From positions 1-7,281 of the forward strand of contig JAGGWA010000024.1 in the NCBI GenBank assembly GCA_021157745.1: a DNA stretch of 7,281 nucleotides, read 5' to 3'. Numbering within the stretch: position 1 is the first letter of the stretch; each line of letters begins with the position of its first letter. Below the pieces are notes generated by a model. That model saw nothing but the letters and a program-made list of their open reading frames with translations, had not been told where the DNA came from and searched no databases. The DNA comes from Thermoplasmata archaeon (GTDB lineage Archaea; Thermoplasmatota; E2; UBA202; JdFR-43). The translations under genes were made by a program, and so were the position numbers. Of the stretch, positions 1 through 6,218 are shown piece by piece.

Positions 1-248
1 GGATAATTTAACAATGGATCCTTATCTCCATGAACACCTCCTATAAAAGGGAAATGCCCTGTCTTCAGAGTTATCTGAAGAAGGCGCATGTTATAATATG
101 GGTCTGGACCAGATAGATAAAATTTATCTTCCAGGGTTTCACCGTATTTGTTTATGGCTATGCCCGATGTAAAATTAAAATATGTGTTAAGCATCAATAT
201 TGTAACAAATGCTCCTGCCACCAATATCGCTACTGTATACCTTTTCAT
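1..248 (-). CDS. aglB: Oligosaccharyltransferase AglB/STT3, N-terminal fragment (cut by left edge)
   Basis: This open frame starts at the ATG at 248-246 and leaves the window without a stop, giving 82 codons. Translated by hand, it begins MKRYTVAILVAGAF, followed by a membrane segment at about residues 4-24. The next stretch is SGPDPYYNMRL (46-56) and then a GHFPF...DPLLNY pattern (64-82). The DPYYNMR block matches the first acidic motif of STT3/AglB enzymes (DPWFNYR in eukaryotes). Its Asp (D49 here) helps bind the catalytic metal and the lipid-linked glycan in the first external loop. Family knowledge: AglB is a multi-spanning membrane enzyme that moves the glycan from dolichol phosphate or pyrophosphate to Asn in N-X-S/T. 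The WWDxG catalytic region lies outside the window. A GGGGTTGAT stretch 4 bases before the ATG could be a weak Shine-Dalgarno site. The divergent flippase gene supports the call. Confidence 0.85.
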   Translation of the reverse strand, partial: MKRYTVAILVAGAFVTILMLNTYFNFTSGIAINKYGETLEDKFYLSGPDPYYNMRLLQITLKTGHFPFIGGVHGDKDPLLNY

Positions 249-342
249 TTGTATCAACCCCATAAAGGCTCGGTAATTAAAAATTTTATGGTGAGCTAGA
301 GCTAAAACCTCAAGTATTTATATTTTGAAACATTAAACAGCA
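249..342. promoter_or_regulatory. Shared divergent promoter region of aglB and the flippase gene
   Basis: These 94 bases separate two divergent starts. On the plus strand, TATTTATATTTT at 315-326 is a good archaeal TATA box. Its centre is about 23 bases before the flippase ATG, so that mRNA is probably leaderless or nearly so; no Shine-Dalgarno sequence precedes the ATG. On the minus strand, the AT-rich stretch at 275-287 lies about 30 bases before the aglB ATG and is the best TATA candidate, giving a leader of a few bases. Co-regulation of the two genes is inferred from the layout only. Confidence 0.6.
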
Positions 343-1854
343 ATGATTGCCCGCAAGTCAGCACTGATAGTCATTACACAAATTTTGAATGGCATTCTGG
401 GTTTCATTGCATTAAAATTCATTTCAAAATTCATGCAGCCATGGGAATATGGTGTCGTTGGCTTTGCCTATGGCTTTGTTGCAATTTTTTCCATTTTTGG
501 CAAACTAGGCTTTGATCAGGCCCACATTAAGAGAGTTTCTGAAGGAAAAGACATGGGAAATTGCATTGCAACCTTCGCTGTAATCAAAATATTTCTCGTG
601 ACTCTGCTTTCTTTAACCGTAATTCTGTCCATAGCCATATGGAAATTTGTCATGCATAGAGGATTTGAAAGCCCAGTGAATGAAAAAGCGATCTATATAA
701 TGCTATCTTATTTTGCTCTCTCTACTCTATCAAGCATAATGATATCCACTTTCAATGCAAGAAAAGAGATTGCTAAAGCAAGGTTACCATATTTTGCTTT
801 TGTATTTATGCGCGTTGTTGCAACTGTTTTCATAGCATATATGAGCCTCGGGCCTCTGGCGCTAGCTTATGCATATCTCTTTGGTGAGATTTTCCGCTTT
901 GCCCTTGCCATGGTATTCTTCAAAGGCTACCCAGTTGGAAAGCCATCTATAGAGTATGCTAAAAGTTATATTGCCTTCGCCCGCCCTATGGCGATAGCCA
1001 GCGCCTCATGGATTGTGATGACAAATATAGATAAAGTTTTCATACAGCTTTTCTGGAGTGCGACGCAAGTTGGAGAATATTTCGCTGTTTTCAATCTATC
1101 CCGTTTCGTTATCTTATTTGCTTCCTCTCTCGGTATCCTCCTCCTTCCAACATTTTCGGAACATCATGCGAGAAACGATGCCAATGCCATAAAAAATATC
1201 GTTTTACAATCTGAGCGCTATTTGAGCATGATTGTGTTTCCAATAGTAATAACAATGATTTTTCTTGCCAAACCAATAATACATATGCTTTTAAGTGATA
1301 AATATATGCCTGCTCTGCCAGTCCTTCAAATATTGCCCCTCTTTGTGCTTTTAGATGCTCTCTCTCGGCCCTATCAAAGCCAGCTTCAGGGAATGAATAT
1401 GCCCCAGTATTCTCGCAACTCAATTTTTATGATGATGCTCACCAACGTCTTCTTAAATTTTATTCTGATTCCAAAAGATATCAGAAGCTTGGGGTTGAAA
1501 TTATTTGGCTTGGGGATAAAGGGTGCTGCAATCTCAACAGTCATTTCATATTTCATCGGCTTGGTTTACATAAGAATATCGTCTTGGCGCGTTACTGGCA
1601 TTGCTGGAGGGAAAAGCCTTTTTTATCATTTTATTGCTGCAGCAGCAATGGCTATGGCTTTGCATGAAATACAAAATATTATGAAAATAAGGCTGTGGTA
1701 TCATCTCATTTTTGCCTCATCTCTCGGCTTTGCAGTTTATCTTGCGGTTCTAGTAATGCTGAAAGAATTCAAAAAGCAGGATTTTGATTTATTCATGGAT
1801 ACGCTGAACATTAAGAAAATGCTGAAATATGTATGGGGTGAAATAAAGCATTGA
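343..1854 (+). CDS. Oligosaccharide (Wzx/RfbX-type) flippase, likely for the N-glycan lipid carrier
   Basis: This 503-residue, very hydrophobic protein has about 12-14 predicted membrane segments and belongs to the polysaccharide-export part of the MOP/MATE superfamily. Family marks are the N-terminal ARKSALIVITQILNGILGF helix followed by FMQPWEYGVVGFAYG (30-44), the NIDKVFIQ...QVGEYFAVF block near 228-250, RPYQSQLQGMN near 346-356, and NFILIPK...GIKGAAIST near 370-400. Its expected role is to flip lipid-linked oligosaccharide across the cytoplasmic membrane so that AglB can use it outside. In Haloferax volcanii a flippase candidate (AglR) is also linked to the N-glycosylation locus. The start is supported by the TATA box 23 bases upstream and by the N-terminus matching the family's first helix. 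The length is normal. A run of six T at 1874-1879 may serve as a terminator. An S-layer or other polysaccharide flippase cannot be excluded. Confidence 0.85.
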   Translation: MIARKSALIVITQILNGILGFIALKFISKFMQPWEYGVVGFAYGFVAIFSIFGKLGFDQAHIKRVSEGKDMGNCIATFAVIKIFLVTLLSLTVILSIAIWKFVMHRGFESPVNEKAIYIMLSYFALSTLSSIMISTFNARKEIAKARLPYFAFVFMRVVATVFIAYMSLGPLALAYAYLFGEIFRFALAMVFFKGYPVGKPSIEYAKSYIAFARPMAIASASWIVMTNIDKVFIQLFWSATQVGEYFAVFNLSRFVILFASSLGILLLPTFSEHHARNDANAIKNIVLQSERYLSMIVFPIVITMIFLAKPIIHMLLSDKYMPALPVLQILPLFVLLDALSRPYQSQLQGMNMPQYSRNSIFMMMLTNVFLNFILIPKDIRSLGLKLFGLGIKGAAISTVISYFIGLVYIRISSWRVTGIAGGKSLFYHFIAAAAMAMALHEIQNIMKIRLWYHLIFASSLGFAVYLAVLVMLKEFKKQDFDLFMDTLNIKKMLKYVWGEIKH

Positions 1855-1856
1855 GC

Positions 1857-1868
1857 AAAAATTTTATC
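1857..1868 (+). promoter_or_regulatory. TATA-like promoter element for the M14 peptidase gene
   Basis: The stretch AAAAATTTTATC is centred about 26 bases before the ATG at 1890, the spacing expected for an archaeal leaderless transcript. No Shine-Dalgarno sequence precedes that ATG. The gene could also be read through from the flippase, whose stop is only 35 bases away. Judged by eye. Confidence 0.45.
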
Positions 1869-1889
1869 TCTCATTTTTTAATTTAAATC

Positions 1890-3641
1890 ATGAAAGGCGT
1901 TGTTATCATTTCAGCAATAATAATTTTTTCAACCATTTCATATGGATACAAAGGAGATATAAAGCCACATAGCTATGACGAGCTGGTTGAATGGTATAAA
2001 AATCTCGAGAAAAATTATCCCAGATATATAGAAGTGTTTAAAGCAAATGAGCTGTATAAAACAGGCAAGGTTGACGGAGGATATGATTTATATTATGTTC
2101 GCATAACCAATGAAAGCAATGGTTTTTTAAAGCCAGAGGTTCTATTTCTTGGAAGTCCTCATGGTGATGAGACAGTTGGAACCATTTCTTTATATTACTT
2201 TGCAAAATGGATGATGGAGAACAAGGAAGACAAATGGATAAAATGGCTTCTTGACCACAGGGAAATATATATTGAGGTTAGTCACAATCCATATGGTTTT
2301 GACCATCATTGCAGACAAGATGCAAATGGATGGGATTTGAATAGGGAAGCGGATTATGATTGGCGTGGAGAAAATTCGGAGCTATGGGGAAGTGTTAATG
2401 GAAAGACTTTGTGGCAATTCATAAATCATCATGCAATAAGAGTTGGCACCGACTTTCATGGCGGAGCAAGGATGCTCCTATATCCATGGAGCTCAACGCA
2501 CAAAAACATCACTGCAAAAAGTCCTTTTTCAGAAAGAAAATATGAATATGCTCCTCCAGATTTCAATTTTTATCACGCTGCCTGCCTGCGCCTCGGCGAG
2601 TATATGGGGGACTATGGTGGAGTGCTTGACGAAAGGAATGTTGGAACGATACCATCAACGATAGGCTATGAAGCGCCTGGATGCATAGCTGCATGGGCTT
2701 ATGGGGCGAATGTTGAAGAATGTCCAGCTGAAGACAAATTTGTGGATGATGAAGACAATGGAAATTATAATTGTGGGATATTCTGGGTATCGCCCGAGAT
2801 GTCTCGAATAAAGGATCCACCTTCATGGAAATTTGGTGATGAAAAAAGAGGATATATTTCTGAGGTAATAAGATTCGTTCTTCATCAAACGGATCTGGCT
2901 CAACCTTATTTGCTGTGGGTGAATGAAAACAATTCCTTTTCATATGGAAATGTGACACTGCGATGGCAGGTGTATGGTTGCATGGTTGTGGATGAGACAT
3001 ACGTTGTTTATAGTTTTTATGGCGATCCTTTTAAAAATGGGATAAAAGGTGTTGTTCATGATGAATATGAGGGAATGTACAGGGGCGGAACATACTGGGA
3101 TGGGAAAATATGGGAGGAGAAGATAGAAATTCCAGAAAATGTGAGCGATGTATATGCAATTGCATTCGCTAAGGTGGATGGAATCTATAGAAATGTGATA
3201 GCACCATATGAATATGGAAATCATTCTTATTTGAGAATAATAAGAGAGAGGACGGATGAAAATTACATTGAGATGCTGAATACAACAGATGGAGTTGAAA
3301 CAATAAAAGGAAATATTTGGTGGAGATCGCCATTATTGCATATAAAAATCGGGGGCATTGTTGAACCAGAAGAAAACTATATTTACATAATGGGAAGAAA
3401 GGTTGCGAGAAGCAAGAAAACAATCATAATTGGAAAAATGAATGTTGTTGTAAAAGGAAACTATACAAAAGTTGAATTTTACATCGACGGCAATCTTAAA
3501 TATGAGGATGATACTCCACCATATCAATGGGATATATCAAATGTTGTAGGAAAGCATGAAATAAGGGCAAAGATGTATAGAAACAAAGAAGCATATGAAG
3601 ATAAAATACATGCCTTTCTGTTTGTTTTGAGATCGACCTAA
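1890..3641 (+). CDS. Secreted M14 zinc carboxypeptidase with C-terminal Ig-like domain
   Basis: This 583-residue protein opens with a Sec-type signal peptide (about 1-19), cleaved near SYG-YKG. The M14 catalytic domain spans about 27-335. HGDE (91-94) gives zinc ligands H91 and E94. R142 and DLNR (149-152) supply the residues that hold the substrate carboxylate. DFHGGARMLLYPW (188-200) gives the third ligand, H190. SPEMSRIKDPP (301-311) probably carries the catalytic Glu, E303, at the carboxypeptidase A E270 position. A middle beta-rich region follows (about 340-510). Last is an Ig-like fold (about 516-578) with the typical VEFYIDG...DTPPYQWD...GKHEIRAK pattern. No C-terminal membrane anchor is seen. 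It should act outside the cell, trimming C-terminal residues from peptides; the substrate is unknown. Eight N-X-S/T sequons and the nearby flippase and aglB suggest it is N-glycosylated. Between C278 and C295 is an acidic loop that may bind calcium. Confidence 0.88.
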   Translation: MKGVVIISAIIIFSTISYGYKGDIKPHSYDELVEWYKNLEKNYPRYIEVFKANELYKTGKVDGGYDLYYVRITNESNGFLKPEVLFLGSPHGDETVGTISLYYFAKWMMENKEDKWIKWLLDHREIYIEVSHNPYGFDHHCRQDANGWDLNREADYDWRGENSELWGSVNGKTLWQFINHHAIRVGTDFHGGARMLLYPWSSTHKNITAKSPFSERKYEYAPPDFNFYHAACLRLGEYMGDYGGVLDERNVGTIPSTIGYEAPGCIAAWAYGANVEECPAEDKFVDDEDNGNYNCGIFWVSPEMSRIKDPPSWKFGDEKRGYISEVIRFVLHQTDLAQPYLLWVNENNSFSYGNVTLRWQVYGCMVVDETYVVYSFYGDPFKNGIKGVVHDEYEGMYRGGTYWDGKIWEEKIEIPENVSDVYAIAFAKVDGIYRNVIAPYEYGNHSYLRIIRERTDENYIEMLNTTDGVETIKGNIWWRSPLLHIKIGGIVEPEENYIYIMGRKVARSKKTIIIGKMNVVVKGNYTKVEFYIDGNLKYEDDTPPYQWDISNVVGKHEIRAKMYRNKEAYEDKIHAFLFVLRST

Positions 3642-3701
3642 TTTGTTGCTTTAATCGCATCCACCAATCGGGAGTTGCGAAATTTCATAAAGTTTTTTAA
3701 A

Positions 3702-3706
3702 AGAGG
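3702..3706 (+). promoter_or_regulatory. Possible Shine-Dalgarno site for the PrsW gene
   Basis: AGAGG lies 4 bases before the ATG at 3711 and 13 before the ATG at 3720, so it favours 3711 if the message is leadered. The AT-rich stretch at 3692-3702 is about 23 bases before 3720 and would instead suit a leaderless start there. The two readings cannot be separated by eye. Confidence 0.35.
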
Positions 3707-3710
3707 ATGG

Positions 3711-4427
3711 ATGCATATTATGCTGAAATTCATTACGCTATTCATAATTTCCTTTTCTCCAGCTATTGGCTACGCAATATGGATAAGAAATACAGAAAAA
3801 TATGAACGCGAGCCTTGGGCGGCGATATTTGTAGCCTTCGCCTGGGGAGCGACGCTTGCTATACTTGCTGCTTTATTCCTTGAGGAACTGCTTGGGATAT
3901 CTCTTGCTACAAAAATAAAGGATTATACAATTTTTTCATTCATAATGGCTGTCATAATTGCTCCTTTTGCTGAGGAATTTGCAAAGCCATTGGGTCTTTC
4001 ATTAAAGATGGTGAGAAAAGAAATAAATGAGGAAGAGGATGGAATAGTGTATGGGGCGATAGCTGGCTTGGGTTTTGCGGCAACAGAAAATTTATTCTAT
4101 TCCATGTCATTTCTTTCATATGGACTGCTTCTTTTCTCCATTCTCGTTGTAATAAGGACAATAGGGGGCTGCCTGCTTCATGCCTCTGCCACTTCATTCA
4201 CTGGATACGGCTATGGAAAGGCTTTGCTGGAAGGCAAAGGCATAGGAGAGATTTTACATTTCTTTTTGATTGCTGTTGCGATGCATTCCTTCTATAACTT
4301 CCTTGTCTCATTTGAAATGATAGGAGGCATATTTGGTGTGTTTTTGGCAATCTTGTTTGCAATAGCGAGCATAAGATATGTCAGGAAGAGGATAAAGAAA
4401 CTTGATATGGAACATCCTATTGAATAA
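3711..4427 (+). CDS. PrsW-family intramembrane glutamic-type protease
   Basis: This multi-spanning membrane protein (238 residues from this ATG) has the four conserved blocks of PrsW. They are AEEFAK (the EExxK block that carries the catalytic Glu pair in this family), GAIAGLGFAATENLFYS, a conserved His in CLLHASATSFTGYGYG, and MHSFYNFL. The N-terminal helix, then RNTEKYEREPW and a GA-rich helix, also fits the family. Bacillus PrsW makes the first cut of the anti-sigma factor RsiW. Archaeal homologues have no assigned substrate, and no anti-sigma system is expected, so only membrane protease activity is proposed. A longer version starting at TTG 3675 is possible, but its 12 extra residues are polar and not family-like; ATG 3720 is also plausible. 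The 3' end overlaps the convergent macro-domain gene by 11 bases. Confidence 0.85.
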   Translation: MHIMLKFITLFIISFSPAIGYAIWIRNTEKYEREPWAAIFVAFAWGATLAILAALFLEELLGISLATKIKDYTIFSFIMAVIIAPFAEEFAKPLGLSLKMVRKEINEEEDGIVYGAIAGLGFAATENLFYSMSFLSYGLLLFSILVVIRTIGGCLLHASATSFTGYGYGKALLEGKGIGEILHFFLIAVAMHSFYNFLVSFEMIGGIFGVFLAILFAIASIRYVRKRIKKLDMEHPIE

Positions 4428-4938
4428 ACTCCTTCAAAACTTTTTCATGTATTTCATACGCCTTTCTATCATATAAAACGAGTTTGACGTGCATGCTATT
4501 GTTGCGGAGCCATTCTATTATTGCTGGAATAGCTACACGAGCAGCTTCCTCCATGGGATAACCATATATGCCCGTGCTGATAGCTGGAAAAGCTATGCAT
4601 TTGACGCCGTGCTTTTTAGCAAGCTCAAGGCTATTGATATAGCAGCTTCGCAACAATTCAGCATCTTCTGGCTTTCCTTTATACACTGGCCCAACTGTAT
4701 GAATGACATATTTTGCAAGTCTATAGCCTTTCGTTATCTTTGCTTCTCCAGTTCTGCATCCTCCAAGCTTTTTCGCTTCCTCCCATAGCTCGGGACCAGC
4801 AGCTTTATGGATTGCTCCACTCACTCCTCCGCCAGGCGAGAGGCGCGGATTTGCTGCATTTACAATGGCATCGCATTCTTCCTTGGTTATATCTCCCTGC
4901 TTTATTTCAAAAATTGAGTTGTTTATTTTGGCGATCAT
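4417..4938 (-). CDS. Macro-domain protein (ADP-ribose binding/deacylation, MacroD/YmdB-like)
   Basis: This is a stand-alone macro domain of 173 residues, the usual length for a single-domain member. Visible blocks are QGDIT (14-18), DAIVNAAN (23-30), the glycine loop GGGVSGAIHKAAG (36-48), TGEAKITKGY...VIHTVGP (63-84) and FPAISTGIYGYP (117-128), which together form the ADP-ribose pocket. Family knowledge: relatives remove O-acetyl from O-acetyl-ADP-ribose or ADP-ribose from proteins. N30 and the glycine loop are kept, but the catalytic Asp of the MacroD/YmdB motif GGGVDGAIH is Ser here (S40), so activity may be reduced, different or limited to binding. The ATG at 4938 gives a family-like N-terminus and has no Shine-Dalgarno sequence. 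It is a soluble cytoplasmic protein and the only complete minus-strand gene in the window. Nothing nearby points to an ADP-ribosylation partner. Confidence 0.9.
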   Translation of the reverse strand: MIAKINNSIFEIKQGDITKEECDAIVNAANPRLSPGGGVSGAIHKAAGPELWEEAKKLGGCRTGEAKITKGYRLAKYVIHTVGPVYKGKPEDAELLRSCYINSLELAKKHGVKCIAFPAISTGIYGYPMEEAARVAIPAIIEWLRNNSMHVKLVLYDRKAYEIHEKVLKEFIQ

Positions 4939-4978
4939 GTTTACAATAAAGCATTTTTAGTTTATGGTTTTTATGTTT
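4939..4978. promoter_or_regulatory. Compact divergent promoter of macro-domain and geranylgeranyl-reductase-family genes
   Basis: Only 25-40 bases separate the two divergent starts, so core promoter elements must overlap each other or the coding ends. On the plus strand, ACAATAAA (4943-4950) lies about 26 bases before the ATG at 4973 and 32 before that at 4979. On the minus strand, AT-rich sequence around 4951-4967 is at a suitable distance from the ATG at 4938. Neither start has a Shine-Dalgarno sequence. The element calls are by eye and weak. Confidence 0.35.
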
Positions 4979-5989
4979 ATGGAAAAGATTGAAGTTGCAA
5001 TAGTTGGGGCTGGACCAGCTGGCCTGAGTGTTGCAAAATTTTTGGGAGAGAATGGCATACCATTTATTCTCATTGAAGAGCACACACAATTTTTTAAAAA
5101 GCCGTGTGGCGAGATTACATTTCCAGAAATTGCTGGATATTCATTTCATGATTTCTGCGATGCTGGAATAGAAAAAGAATTGCAACATATGTGCATCCAT
5201 ACTAAATATGGTGAAATAAAAGCAGAAATTCCTGTTCTTATTTTAAATAAACTAAAAATGGAAGAAGAGATGGCAAGGCGAGTCAGAAAATATGGAGAAA
5301 TTTTAATGGGAAAAAAGGTTTCATTTATTGAAAATGGCGTGTTGCATCCTCAGAAAATAAAAGCAAACATTATAGTGGGTGCAGATGGAGTTTTTTCAGT
5401 TGTGAGAAAATATATGGGGGTAAAAGAACCAAAGACAGGATTTGCTGCCCAGACATATCTTAAGGATGTAAACATGGACGAAGATTGTGCACATATAATT
5501 TTGAGAGATAACATTATCAAATACGGGTATGCATGGTATTTTCCAAAGAAGCAGAACTGGAATGTCGGCATAGGCTCATTTAAAATGGAGTTCTTCAAGC
5601 AATCTTTTCCAAATTTCAGAAAAATAGGAAATGAATGGAGAGGAGCACATTTCCCTGCAGATAAGCCAACAAAATCATATGGAAAAAATGCCATTCTGGT
5701 GGGCGATTCAGCAAGCCATATAATGGCGGCGGCTGGCGCAGGCATATTTCCTTCGATGATCGTCGCCAAAATAGCAAGTCAATTCATTGGCAGATTCTTG
5801 GAAGGAAAGGCAAAATTGAGAGATTTTGAAAATGAATGGAAAAAAGAAATCGGAAAGCAATTCAGATATTCATATCTTGCCTCAATAAATTACTGGAAAA
5901 TTTTAAGGAGTGAGTATATGAGGCATATTGTTTTAAGAAGAATTGCTAAAAAATCCAGATATTTCTATAAGGCCCTTCAAAGAAAATAA
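4979..5989 (+). CDS. Geranylgeranyl reductase family FAD-dependent oxidoreductase
   Basis: This flavoprotein is 336 residues from this ATG. It has the N-terminal dinucleotide-binding motif VAIVGAGPAG (6-15) and the acidic end of strand two, LIEEH (31-35). It also has the KPCGE cysteine block (41-45) of archaeal geranylgeranyl reductases, IIVGADGVFSVVR (131-143), the family signature GYAWYFPKKQNWNVGIG (183-199) and the second FAD motif ILVGDSASHIMAAAGAG (239-255). Family members saturate isoprenoid double bonds, chiefly the geranylgeranyl chains of archaeal membrane lipids and also dolichol or quinone tails. At 336 residues it is shorter than the roughly 390-400 of typical digeranylgeranylglycerophospholipid reductases, so it may be a paralogue with another prenyl substrate. 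ATGs at 4964 and 4973 are alternatives; 4979 gives the usual short N-terminus (MEKIEVAIVGAG). Confidence 0.85.
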   Translation: MEKIEVAIVGAGPAGLSVAKFLGENGIPFILIEEHTQFFKKPCGEITFPEIAGYSFHDFCDAGIEKELQHMCIHTKYGEIKAEIPVLILNKLKMEEEMARRVRKYGEILMGKKVSFIENGVLHPQKIKANIIVGADGVFSVVRKYMGVKEPKTGFAAQTYLKDVNMDEDCAHIILRDNIIKYGYAWYFPKKQNWNVGIGSFKMEFFKQSFPNFRKIGNEWRGAHFPADKPTKSYGKNAILVGDSASHIMAAAGAGIFPSMIVAKIASQFIGRFLEGKAKLRDFENEWKKEIGKQFRYSYLASINYWKILRSEYMRHIVLRRIAKKSRYFYKALQRK

Positions 5990-6020
5990 ATTCCATTTTA
6001 ACATGCTACAAAAAATTTTT

Positions 6021-6036
6021 AAAAAAGGTTTATAAA
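6021..6036 (+). promoter_or_regulatory. Strong distal archaeal promoter (BRE plus TATA box)
   Basis: AAAAAAGG (6021-6028), a purine-rich BRE-like element, directly precedes TTTATAAA (6029-6036), the best-looking TATA box in the window. Archaeal spacing predicts a transcription start near 6058, which is 180 bases before the hydrogenase ATG. The product would be a long leader of the hydrogenase mRNA or an independent small RNA. TTTATAAA is its own reverse complement, so the direction rests on the BRE side. Confidence 0.55.
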
Positions 6037-6072
6037 TGTTGCCATACTCACTATTGCCTCCCTTCTCAGATT

Positions 6073-6093
6073 TTTTGAATTGATTTTGAATTG
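6073..6093. repeat. Near-tandem 11-base repeat
   Basis: TTTTGAATTGA (6073-6083) is followed directly by TTTTGAATTG (6084-6093); a partial third copy, ATTTTGAAG, is at 6113-6121. The sequence is low-complexity AT-rich DNA, so chance is possible. It lies just downstream of the predicted start from the distal promoter. Confidence 0.5.
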
Positions 6094-6144
6094 TCGTTGA
6101 TGCATAAATTAAATTTTGAAGTATCGACACTCTTTTCTCTTTCT

Positions 6145-6184
6145 CCAAAATTGTAAATTTTTGGATGAATTTTTTACCAAAATT
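6145..6184. repeat. CCAAAATT direct repeat with an inverted half-site between
   Basis: CCAAAATTGTA (6145-6155) and CCAAAATTATA (6177-6187) match at 10 of 11 bases and start 32 bases apart, about three helical turns. Between them TTTTGG (6159-6164) is the inverse of CCAAAA and could form a 6-bp stem with the first copy. The pattern could be a set of protein-binding half-sites; function is inferred from position only. Confidence 0.4.
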
Positions 6185-6190
6185 ATAGAA

Positions 6191-6212
6191 ATTTTGCAAT
6201 AAAATGCAAAAT
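6191..6212. promoter_or_regulatory. Perfect 8-bp inverted repeat, candidate operator at the hydrogenase promoter
   Basis: ATTTTGCA (6191-6198) and TGCAAAAT (6205-6212) are exact reverse complements with a 6-base spacer. The right arm runs into the AT-rich element at 6209-6218 that would act as TATA box for a leaderless hydrogenase mRNA, so a dimeric regulator bound here would cover the BRE/TATA position. If transcribed from the distal promoter, the same bases could form an RNA hairpin. Confidence 0.55.
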
Positions 6213-6218
6213 ATTAAA
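6209..6218 (+). promoter_or_regulatory. Proximal TATA-like element of the hydrogenase gene
   Basis: AAATATTAAA is centred about 26 bases before the ATG at 6240, the right distance for a leaderless transcript. A purine run GAAAGGA (6224-6230) nine bases before the ATG could instead act as a weak ribosome site on a leadered message. Confidence 0.45.

Noticed and set aside
343..1854. Flippase gene as a recent transfer because its codons look richer in C and T
   Set aside because: A very hydrophobic membrane protein uses T-rich codons anyway; no mobile element or repeat flanks it.
2563..3000. Minus-strand open frame of 145 codons inside the M14 gene
   Set aside because: It is antisense to conserved peptidase sequence, rich in His, Pro and Cys, with no domain; a shadow frame.
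3675..3710. TTG start extending the PrsW protein by 12 residues
   Set aside because: The extension is polar and basic and not seen in the family, while ATG codons at 3711 (with AGAGG upstream) and 3720 sit just before the first membrane helix.
6029..6036. TTTATAAA as a minus-strand promoter
   Set aside because: The box is self-complementary, but the BRE-like purine run lies on the plus-strand upstream side, and a leftward transcript would only run antisense into the reductase gene.
6100..6156. Plus-strand 18-codon frame beginning MHKLNFEV
   Set aside because: It has no Shine-Dalgarno sequence, starts about 42 bases after the predicted transcription start and resembles nothing known; a leader peptide cannot be excluded but is unsupported.
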